Origin: a bacterium
GTDB lineage: Bacteria > Desulfobacterota > Deferrisomatia > Deferrisomatales > BM512
Reading direction: 5' to 3'
NCBI GenBank assembly: GCA_009724975.1
Contig: SRXB01000002.1
Location: forward strand, 1-32,144
Length of the DNA stretch: 32,144 bases
Positions 9,618 through 16,268 of this stretch are shown piece by piece. The notes beneath the pieces are model-generated. The model worked only from the letters and a program-made list of their open reading frames with translations, was not told the origin of the DNA and did not search any database. The position numbers and the translations under genes are program-made. Position 1 is the first letter of the stretch, and every line of letters starts with the position of its first letter.

Positions 9618-11011
9618 GACGGACCCCCAGGATGAAACTCGAACCGTACGACCCGATGCACTTCTGCCTTGTCGCCAAGATGTAAATAAAGTGAAGATTT
9701 CCTCGGTTCGAGCTTCGTCGTGACGGGTCGTAAGCCTAGATCCATCTGTTTGGTCCTGGATGCCGATATGAGGCAATAGCTCGCGCCATCTAGAGATTTT
9801 AGGGACAGAACGTCCCCTGACAGACTCAATTCGACCAGCTCCCTACAATGAGACCCAGGAGTTGACCCGAAGGCCAAACGGCTATCGATGCGAAGGGGTA
9901 CCTGCTCATCCATGATCGCGATCTCGGCGATAACAGGTTTCTTATCCGGACGCTCCAATACTTCCTTGCCCTCACCAAGAGAAGGGTCCCAGAGGTAAAA
10001 GATAATGCGGACAAATGTTGGCCGTTGGTGGTCGCACCATGGGCAGTGCGCTTCGTTGTAGTAGTAGCTACCGCCGCAGCTTGGGCAATTCAAGGTGCGG
10101 TCGGCGGATGCGTGCAGTCGCTCAGCCCATTCGGCAATGCCCGGCCGCTTGGTTGGCTCGTTCAACCCCTCTTCGAAAGATCTGCGACACAGTTTTCTGA
10201 GTTCCGGCGACAACACCATTTCTCGCGGGATTCCGCTGTGGCAGCGGTTCAAGTTGTCACCCTCGTGCTCGATCCACGGGAGCTCCCCCAACAGGGCTTT
10301 TTCCTCCAGACAAGGCTCACCTTCCGTCACGTAATCTCCAATCAGTGGGTGAGCCAAGGTGAGTGTTTGAAACGCCAAGACTGAAAATGCGTGTGCATCT
10401 GTCAGTGAGTTGACGCCCGAGAGCCCCTTCAGAAGTTCGGGGGCCCCATAACTCGGGGTGTAAATCGTCTGCGCGACCGGAGAAGAGGAGTAAGTAAGGT
10501 TGTCGGCATCGATAAAGGCGACTTCCTGTGCATCGACAGACTCTGACACGAAGATGTTCGCCGGGGACGGATCACCGTAGACCAAGCCCTTGCTGTGGAG
10601 CTTGGCAAGTATGTCGGCCGATTTTGCCAGAAGTCGAAGACGCCTTTTGAGTCCACCCCCGGAAAAATACCATCTCACGAGGGACGGCGTACCCTTCGGG
10701 ACAGCGGCCAGCGTCTTCAATGGCACCATCCCCGACATCAACTCCATGACGTAGCCTAAATACGGGCTACGCAGAACTGCCAAAGGTTTGGCAATGGCAA
10801 CATCCTGAAGGGGGAGGCGTTTGACAAACGTAATCTGATTTTTCAATCGCTCCCGCTGTGCCGAGGTCCTGTTTATGAGAATTTTGACGGCAAGTTTGCC
10901 CCCCTCGACTTCAAAAACAGTCCCCTGACCGCCACTCTTTGGGGATGCGGTAGCGCTAAGGGGATAGCGGTGGCCATGTAAATCCACAACCTCTTTGGGC
11001 GCATTACTCAT
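9614..11011 (-). CDS. Ser/Thr protein kinase of the TerY-P triad with zinc ribbon
   Basis: This 465-aa protein has a eukaryotic-like kinase domain (residues ~10-300): glycine loop GGQGTV (27-32), AVK lysine at 43, catalytic loop YGDPSPANIFV with D147 and N152 (YGD in place of HRD), and metal-binding FIDAD with D168 (DAD in place of DFG). A zinc ribbon follows, CPSC-N10-CPWC (C309, C312, C323, C326), then a ~110-residue C-terminal domain of the beta-rich kind often seen in FHA-like modules, which I cannot confirm. Kinases with this catalytic loop and zinc ribbon typically sit beside TerY vWA and PP2C genes, exactly as here. ATG 11011 overlaps the phosphatase stop; an upstream GTG at 11023 is possible. 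It probably phosphorylates a partner in the same operon. Confidence 0.88.
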   Translation of the reverse strand: MSNAPKEVVDLHGHRYPLSATASPKSGGQGTVFEVEGGKLAVKILINRTSAQRERLKNQITFVKRLPLQDVAIAKPLAVLRSPYLGYVMELMSGMVPLKTLAAVPKGTPSLVRWYFSGGGLKRRLRLLAKSADILAKLHSKGLVYGDPSPANIFVSESVDAQEVAFIDADNLTYSSSPVAQTIYTPSYGAPELLKGLSGVNSLTDAHAFSVLAFQTLTLAHPLIGDYVTEGEPCLEEKALLGELPWIEHEGDNLNRCHSGIPREMVLSPELRKLCRRSFEEGLNEPTKRPGIAEWAERLHASADRTLNCPSCGGSYYYNEAHCPWCDHQRPTFVRIIFYLWDPSLGEGKEVLERPDKKPVIAEIAIMDEQVPLRIDSRLAFGSTPGSHCRELVELSLSGDVLSLKSLDGASYCLISASRTKQMDLGLRPVTTKLEPRKSSLYLHLGDKAEVHRVVRFEFHPGGPS

Positions 11012-11753
11012 GGCTCGCTGCACTCTCTTTCATCCACAGAATGACCAAGGTTTTGTCGTCAATATGGTGAGGAGTTGGCCACTCCCTCAGTTCTCTCCTG
11101 AGCGAATGCCAGCGCTTTAAAGGAGGCATCGCGCCGAACTCCTCGAGCAGCCAAATTACAAAGTCATCGACCCTATCTGGTATCAAGTCATCAGAGATAC
11201 CGTCTGTTGCCAAAAGAACGATTGCTTCTCCCGTGACGCGAAAGTCCTGCAGGGTCCAATTGCTGACCTGGAGATTTTGCCCCAAAGCTCTTGTATTATT
11301 TGAAAAGTTGTCCCCGCGCTGGCCGTGAATCCATTCCGTGTCCTCGCCACCCCGCTTTATGACCGCCATTCCATCTCCCAACCCGCCAATCAGCAAATTG
11401 CCATCGGGGCGTTTCAGAGCGAACAAACAGGTAGCTTTGCTGGCGCCAGGCGGAAATGGCAATACAAGTCTCTGCCAGGTCGGCTCAATCTGCGTGATCA
11501 GTTCAGTTGGCGTGCCGCCCGAAAGTTTGCTCCACTTTTTGACGGATTGAACAACAGCCTCGCACGCACACTTCGCACCGTGTCTTGCGTGAGGGCATGA
11601 ACCTACTCCGTCACTGACGACGATCAGGTCGCCGAAAGCCCCCTTGGCTCTCATCCAGGCGTCTGCATTGGGCATGTGCCTGGCCCTGTGATAAGGCCCC
11701 GCCTCGGAGGCCCCGAATGCAAGGGTTTCCCCTCTGCTAGAAAACGTCTTCAT
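11004..11753 (-). CDS. PP2C-type protein phosphatase of the TerY-P triad
   Basis: A 249-aa metal-dependent Ser/Thr phosphatase. Metal-binding motifs are visible in order: VVSDGVGSCPHA (45-56), LIGGLGDGMAVI (121-132) and LLATDGISDDL (180-190). The domain covers nearly the full length and no membrane segment is seen. The start overlaps the end of the vWA gene by 17 bp and the stop overlaps the kinase start, so the three triad genes are translationally coupled. It is expected to oppose the downstream kinase by dephosphorylating the same substrates. Confidence 0.9.
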   Translation of the reverse strand: MKTFSSRGETLAFGASEAGPYHRARHMPNADAWMRAKGAFGDLIVVSDGVGSCPHARHGAKCACEAVVQSVKKWSKLSGGTPTELITQIEPTWQRLVLPFPPGASKATCLFALKRPDGNLLIGGLGDGMAVIKRGGEDTEWIHGQRGDNFSNNTRALGQNLQVSNWTLQDFRVTGEAIVLLATDGISDDLIPDRVDDFVIWLLEEFGAMPPLKRWHSLRRELREWPTPHHIDDKTLVILWMKESAASHE

Positions 11754-12399
11754 CGAAATCGATCGGGTCGCTCGGAATGAAGCTGTCGGGGTTTACGCTG
11801 CGTGAGCGCTCCGTCACGCTCATCGTGACCCACTTGAAAAACTTTTTGATCTGTCGAACATCTTGTGCAGAGAAGACCTTGCCGTTTGGATCCGCCAAAA
11901 AAGCTGAAAGCATTGTCATGTCGGCATCATCGCCGATTCCCAAAGCAAAGCGGCTGGCCTTGGAACCACGCGGAGAGGACAAAAGGTCTTGCAACGGCTG
12001 TTGCCAGTCATCGGTAGGTTGACCGTCAGATACCAGGATCAAAGTCGGCGAGTAGGACCGGCTGGGTATCTGTTGCCGATCCTCGATCAACTGAAGAGCG
12101 GTATTAAGGGCCGCACCTAGAGGTGTAGCCCCGGCTGCAGTCATTCTTTGCCATGAGGTCTGTCCTGCAGGTGTCAGGGCTTGATGGAGTTGCCCCCCAT
12201 TTTTGCCGAAAGTGATGGTGGCCACATGGATTTCTGCCCTGTGGTCATCCTCACTGGCAAATGTCCGCAGCATTTCCTCGATGGAGTCATTGAGCACGTC
12301 AATTTTGCCATTTGTGCTCATACTGCCACTGACGTCAGCAAGAAGGATCACAGGGAGTGGGCGAGCGGTGCCGACGACGAATTCCTTTAGTTTGCTCAT
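11737..12399 (-). CDS. TerY-like von Willebrand factor A domain protein
   Basis: A 220-aa, single-domain vWA protein. The MIDAS metal site is intact: DVSGSMS (D22, S24, S26), a conserved threonine in AAGATPLG, and LVSDGQPTDD. TerY-family vWA proteins are the third member of the phosphorylation triad with PP2C phosphatase and kinase and are thought to act as metal-dependent scaffolds or substrates. I chose ATG 12399, because the GAGG overlapping the upstream gene's stop is 8 nt away; ATG 12405 is too close to it. The Ser/Asp-rich C-terminus (from ~190) could be a phosphorylation target (inference). Confidence 0.88.
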   Translation of the reverse strand: MSKLKEFVVGTARPLPVILLADVSGSMSTNGKIDVLNDSIEEMLRTFASEDDHRAEIHVATITFGKNGGQLHQALTPAGQTSWQRMTAAGATPLGAALNTALQLIEDRQQIPSRSYSPTLILVSDGQPTDDWQQPLQDLLSSPRGSKASRFALGIGDDADMTMLSAFLADPNGKVFSAQDVRQIKKFFKWVTMSVTERSRSVNPDSFIPSDPIDFDEDVF

Positions 12400-12409
12400 G
12401 TTCATTTCC

Positions 12410-14062
12410 TCAGTTGAGTTGTCTGTCGAGCCAGTTTCTGATTGTTCGCTCAGTCACATCGCAGAGACTTTCTACTGGGACTCCGCGCGACTTCGCGATC
12501 CTCCGGATTTCTCCCGCCAGATATCGCCTGAACTCACCTTCAATCTGGGCGCAATCGATGGCCCCCGCAGACTGCAGCACAAGGTCAAGCGGCTGCCGAT
12601 CCGCAAAACAGCGCGCGACCCGCGGGGCGATCGCTTCCGTTTGTCTCTGTGTCGACGAGGAAAAATCGAGAGCTGATAACGCCTCGTCGATCGCCTGGTC
12701 GGGAGATAATCGGGTTTCCTCATCGCTGCGGGCAGCCAGGAAATGGTAAGCGACTTGATAAAGGGTTCGGAGATTGCCAGGGAGAGGATGCTGCTGCAAA
12801 AATCGCACAATCTTGTTGCTCTGCGCTTTACCGATCGATCTCGATCTGTGCGGGACACCGGAACGCTGGGCCGCGTTCTCGTAGACCTGCTCCCAGAGCC
12901 AAGGGATATCCTCTGGTATGTCCCGGAGAGCTGGGAAGTGGAGAACGAACGTGCTGATCCGATCAAGGAAGTCGCGATCAAGACGGCTTTCCAAAATGTC
13001 CCAAGGGAGATTGGTGGCTGTCAATAAGCGAAAGTTGCTTTCCACAGGCTGGTTGTCACCAAGGGGGTAGTACCGTTTTTCCTCCAACGCCTTTATCAGG
13101 AGTCTCTGGACCTCCTTTGACACGTCACCGACTTCGTCCAGAAAGAGCGTATCGTTGTTGGCTTTAGAGAGAAGGCCTTCCTTTTTGAATTTAGCGTCCG
13201 TGAAGGAGCCCTTCGCATGGCCGAAGAGTTCTGACCGCATGGTTTCGGGCGTATACTGGCCACAGGCCACGGCGGGCCACTCGGCCCCCTTGCCATTCTT
13301 GAACTGACTATGAAGTCTGATCCAGCTTCCCAAGGTGGTTTTCCCGGTGCCGCGTTCGCCCAGGATAAGGATCGGTACGTTCAATTTGGCATAACGGGCA
13401 GCTTTTTCATAAAGTGCGATGAGAGCCGCAGACCGAAAGAGCCGACGGTCCCATAGTATCTGTTGTTCTGAGGTTTCGACCTGTAATGGTCTGGTGGAAA
13501 CGAATTTTTTGTAAAACGTATCGATACCGATTTCTACGTTCCCAATTACCTGCCCATCTGGTCGCTCGCCTTTTCGATAGGATTTTACAAGTCGGAGCGG
13601 CGGAGCGATGAAACCCGTTTCCGCCATCAGTACCCAAATAGTGTGCATCGACGGGGTTCCGGGGCTCACATGGATAATGAGCTCGCGGTTTAGATACTGC
13701 TGGCGAAGCCGCGGAAGCTGATCTTCTAGAAACTCAAAGATGCTTTTGTGGTCGGTCGGATCGTCGGAATGCCAGCAGAGGGTTCGGGCCTTGATCCCAC
13801 TGTCGCGTTTGCGAATTTCACCTATTGTTTCTTCAGCCGTCTGCTTCTCCTCAGTACGTCCTGAAGAATCCTGACGGTAGAGTAAAATCACGTCCTTGAC
13901 GGTACCGCGCAGAGGCGACCCCTCGGAGAAAAGCAGGTTCAATGTGGGCCCCGGTATGGGGACTCCGTCAACGAGACGATAGCTCCTGGATTCGCGTTGC
14001 CTCTCAAACGGGTCATTGTTGAAGGCGGCCCATGATATGAGGACGGCGTCTTTATTTGTCAC
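12410..14062 (-). CDS. RtcR-like sigma-54 activator with CARF-like sensor domain
   Basis: A 550-aa bacterial enhancer-binding protein. Residues 1-200 resemble the RtcR/CARF sensor: a Rossmann-like start (KDAVLISWAA) and a conserved ligand-loop motif HVSPGTPSMH (131-140). Residues ~205-440 are the sigma-54 AAA+ domain: Walker A GERGTGKT (235-242), Walker B LFLDEVGD (306-313) and the sigma-54 contact loop GSFTDA (285-290), a variant of GAFTGA that keeps F and T. The C-terminus (RGVPVESLCDVTERTIRNWL) is a helix-turn-helix. The start is GTG with GGAGG 10 nt upstream. It probably senses a nucleotide or RNA-end ligand and activates the sigma-54 promoter at 14527-14543, which reads into its own operon (inference). 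Confidence 0.87.
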   Translation of the reverse strand: MTNKDAVLISWAAFNNDPFERQRESRSYRLVDGVPIPGPTLNLLFSEGSPLRGTVKDVILLYRQDSSGRTEEKQTAEETIGEIRKRDSGIKARTLCWHSDDPTDHKSIFEFLEDQLPRLRQQYLNRELIIHVSPGTPSMHTIWVLMAETGFIAPPLRLVKSYRKGERPDGQVIGNVEIGIDTFYKKFVSTRPLQVETSEQQILWDRRLFRSAALIALYEKAARYAKLNVPILILGERGTGKTTLGSWIRLHSQFKNGKGAEWPAVACGQYTPETMRSELFGHAKGSFTDAKFKKEGLLSKANNDTLFLDEVGDVSKEVQRLLIKALEEKRYYPLGDNQPVESNFRLLTATNLPWDILESRLDRDFLDRISTFVLHFPALRDIPEDIPWLWEQVYENAAQRSGVPHRSRSIGKAQSNKIVRFLQQHPLPGNLRTLYQVAYHFLAARSDEETRLSPDQAIDEALSALDFSSSTQRQTEAIAPRVARCFADRQPLDLVLQSAGAIDCAQIEGEFRRYLAGEIRRIAKSRGVPVESLCDVTERTIRNWLDRQLN

Positions 14063-14086
14063 TGGAAACAGGCCTCCACCGACAGA

Positions 14087-14103
14087 ATGTCTTTGAATGA
14101 CAT
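14087..14103. promoter_or_regulatory. Inverted repeat between the DUF4258 and activator genes
   Basis: A perfect ATGTC-N7-GACAT inverted repeat lies in the 62-bp gap in front of the activator gene's GTG start. A longer-spaced pair CACTGG/CCAGTG flanks it. It could be an operator or an mRNA hairpin; no function can be assigned from sequence alone. Confidence 0.3.
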
Positions 14104-14124
14104 CATAAAAACCAGTGGGAAAAT

Positions 14125-14490
14125 CTATGCTGCCGCATGACCATGAAAATAATCGTCGCTTTTATTGCTTTTCCGCCAGACTTTCCCATACCGGGGTTTC
14201 AGCCCACGGAAATTGTGATTACGATAGGCAGTGAGGACGGTGCCGGACTGGGAGCAAACCACGTGAATGCCCTCGCACCTTTCAAGATTAATCCCCAGGT
14301 CCCTTTGAAATTTAATTTCCTTGATCCCAACTACGTAAATAATTGCCCCCCGAATTTGGATCGCCCGCCCATAAGTAAGAACGTTGTCAATATCGCTACT
14401 GCGAATGTGTCTGTCACTCATCCTCTCCAAAGCATGCTTAGTCAAAATCGCTTCGACGTCGCCCGACCACTCCGCATTGTGTCCTTGCAT
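14125..14490 (-). CDS. DUF4258 family protein
   Basis: A 121-aa protein. The region HALERMSDRHI...DIDNVLTYG (residues ~19-43) and the C-terminal VLTAYRNHNF fit DUF4258, a small RelE/BECR-like family found in toxin loci and mobile DNA. A very strong ribosome-binding site, GGAGGTGAACC, precedes the ATG. It is the first gene after the sigma-54 promoter and 62 bp upstream of the activator gene. It may be an RNase-like toxin or effector, but some DUF4258 members are uncharacterised and no catalytic proof is visible. No antitoxin gene lies next to it. Confidence 0.75.
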   Translation of the reverse strand: MQGHNAEWSGDVEAILTKHALERMSDRHIRSSDIDNVLTYGRAIQIRGAIIYVVGIKEIKFQRDLGINLERCEGIHVVCSQSGTVLTAYRNHNFRGLKPRYGKVWRKSNKSDDYFHGHAAA

Positions 14491-14526
14491 GGTTCACCTC
14501 CGTGGATGGATGTTGACCATTAATTT

Positions 14527-14543
14527 TGCCAACAGCATGCCAA
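14527..14543 (-). promoter_or_regulatory. Sigma-54 (-24/-12) promoter of the TerY-P/McrB operon
   Basis: On the minus strand the sequence TTGGCATGCTGTTGGCA matches the sigma-54 consensus TGGCACG-N4-TTGCW with two mismatches. The invariant GG and GC have the required 12-nt spacing. Transcription would start near 14516, about 26 nt before the DUF4258 ATG, leaving room for its strong ribosome-binding site. A sigma-54 activator is encoded two genes downstream, which supports function. Confidence 0.75.
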
Positions 14544-14569
14544 GAGGATCGAAAAAAATTAATTCATAA

Positions 14570-14618
14570 ATATCGACATGTTAGATATGCATGAAGAGAT
14601 CGGTCACGATATTATATC
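14570..14618. promoter_or_regulatory. Candidate activator-binding repeats (UAS) upstream of the sigma-54 promoter
   Basis: In an AT-rich stretch 40-90 bp upstream of the -12 element are ATATC (14570-14574), GATAT (14584-14588) and the perfect palindrome GATATTATATC (14608-14618). Repeated half-sites in this position are typical of enhancer-binding protein sites. AT-richness raises the chance of coincidence. Confidence 0.4.
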
Positions 14619-14678
14619 AAAGTTTTCGGAAAAATAATTCCACTATAATGAATTTTATTTCCGCAATGCGTTGCGTTG

Positions 14679-16268
14679 TTATCCTTTCCAAGGCAACGCA
14701 AGGAAGGACTCGTCCGTCGTTTTTGCGATCACGCCAGAGTCGGCGAGAAGCAATAAAGCCATGTGCAGCCTGTCGTCGCCGATGAACGGTTCGAGCCGCT
14801 TGCTGACCATGGGGGTCAACCCTTCCTCCTCAATGGTGAGGCGAAGTCTCTGCCCGTTCCCGTCAAAGCGGCTGGCGGCGACTCCAAAGTGCTGACTCAG
14901 TATCAAGTTTTCGAGGAGGTACAGGAGGAAATCGTTTAACGGGCGCCCTGCCCATTTGTCGAGAATATCGCACCAGAAACTGAGCGAGACCCTGTCCCGT
15001 CCGCCGATGCTCAGCTGGGGTGGGGCACCGTAACCGTCTCTGATTAGGCGCGTTAGGTGGGCACACGTCGCCAACAGCTTAAGGGCGACGGGAACCAAGT
15101 CGTCGCTGTTGTTCTTTAGGGCATCGAGTAAGACGTCGATCTGTCTGAAAATGCAATCCTGCGTGGGGATGGCAAACGAATTCAAGTAGTCATCGAGGGT
15201 GGGGTACCGTTGCCCCAGCGTGGAGAGCAGGTCTCCCGCGACTTGCATTCTAACGAAGAACTGGGGGTGTCCCTTGATCGCCGTCAGTGCGGACCGGAGG
15301 ATATCCTCCATGCTTTTTTCGCTTTCGTACAAGACCCTGTCCTCAACCCAGGCGAGCAGAGCCTCGAAGCCGAGCCGCTGGGCTTGTCTGGTCTGCAATA
15401 TCAGCCAGGCGAGCCAAGCGTCCTTCACCGAGTCGTCAACCCCCACGAGGCCGTGGCCTTCAACGTGGCGATAAGCCATAGCCTGCCGAATCTGGGCCAG
15501 AGTCATGGGACTGCCGGCAGCTTCCATGATCTTGAGGAGCCAGGAGATTGTCAGGCTTCTTCTGGCGATCTTGTTCTTCCCCCCGACGGTGCTCTGATCG
15601 TAGAAACTTTCGCGGAACGCGGCCCGCTCCTCATCGGAAGGGGTTCTCACGTCCCAAGCCGGGAGGAGACTCTCAGCGAGGCACTCGTCCCCCGAAAAAA
15701 GATCGAGCCCTATGAGCGCTGAATAGCCCTCACACTTCGCAAGTTCCCGGTCTAAGGCCTGGGCGAGCTTCACGCCGTGGCCGCGCGTCCTGTAAAAGTT
15801 CTTCTTGACGGGCTCGATGAAACCGAGCCCCCCCGTTGTCTTTGAAGCCGGGCCGTAGGTAGGCGCGGCGAGCAGGCTGGTGTTGTCCGGGCTACGGCTC
15901 CAAGCATCGAAGGACAAGTCCACGTCCCCCGAAGGGGTCGGGGGGACTGACGTGATCCCGGGGATCCCTCCCGGGTCAACGCCCCTGTGTCCCCAGGTAA
16001 ACAGGATTTCGGCTTTCTCCTTGAAACGGGTCATTTGCTCGTCCGTGGGATTCTGGATTTCCAAGTGCTGCGCCTGTTCGTGGAACTTCCAATAAATCCA
16101 GGAGATCACGCTAAAAACTCGCACGTAGCGCGTGTAGTTGTTAATCCCGGGCAAGCACTCGTCCATCATGTCGAGATTGGCTTGACGCAAGCCTAGGAAA
16201 TCGACCCCGCTTGACTCCTGCTTGAGCGGCGCTGAAATAAACGGCCCGATGGGAAGAGTTGTCGTCAT
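14679..16268 (-). CDS. Unknown 529-aa protein coupled to the PLD protein
   Basis: I do not recognise a defined family. Its start overlaps the stop of the PLD gene in an ATGA, so the two proteins are probably made together and may form a complex. The N-terminal portion PGINNYTRYVRVFSVISWIYWKFHE (~40-64) resembles in style the openings of DUF6361-like proteins that accompany PLD-type genes. That is a weak resemblance from memory. The remainder is mostly helical, with no Walker motif, cysteine cluster or membrane segment. It ends the second gene block; an AT-rich 188-bp spacer with the sigma-54 promoter follows. Confidence 0.7.
   Translation of the reverse strand: MTTTLPIGPFISAPLKQESSGVDFLGLRQANLDMMDECLPGINNYTRYVRVFSVISWIYWKFHEQAQHLEIQNPTDEQMTRFKEKAEILFTWGHRGVDPGGIPGITSVPPTPSGDVDLSFDAWSRSPDNTSLLAAPTYGPASKTTGGLGFIEPVKKNFYRTRGHGVKLAQALDRELAKCEGYSALIGLDLFSGDECLAESLLPAWDVRTPSDEERAAFRESFYDQSTVGGKNKIARRSLTISWLLKIMEAAGSPMTLAQIRQAMAYRHVEGHGLVGVDDSVKDAWLAWLILQTRQAQRLGFEALLAWVEDRVLYESEKSMEDILRSALTAIKGHPQFFVRMQVAGDLLSTLGQRYPTLDDYLNSFAIPTQDCIFRQIDVLLDALKNNSDDLVPVALKLLATCAHLTRLIRDGYGAPPQLSIGGRDRVSLSFWCDILDKWAGRPLNDFLLYLLENLILSQHFGVAASRFDGNGQRLRLTIEEEGLTPMVSKRLEPFIGDDRLHMALLLLADSGVIAKTTDESFLALPWKG

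Noticed and set aside
9618..9776. Extended N-terminus of the helicase frame starting at 9776.
   Set aside because: It would overlap the kinase gene by 163 bp. The ATGA junction at 9614-9617 gives a far better start.
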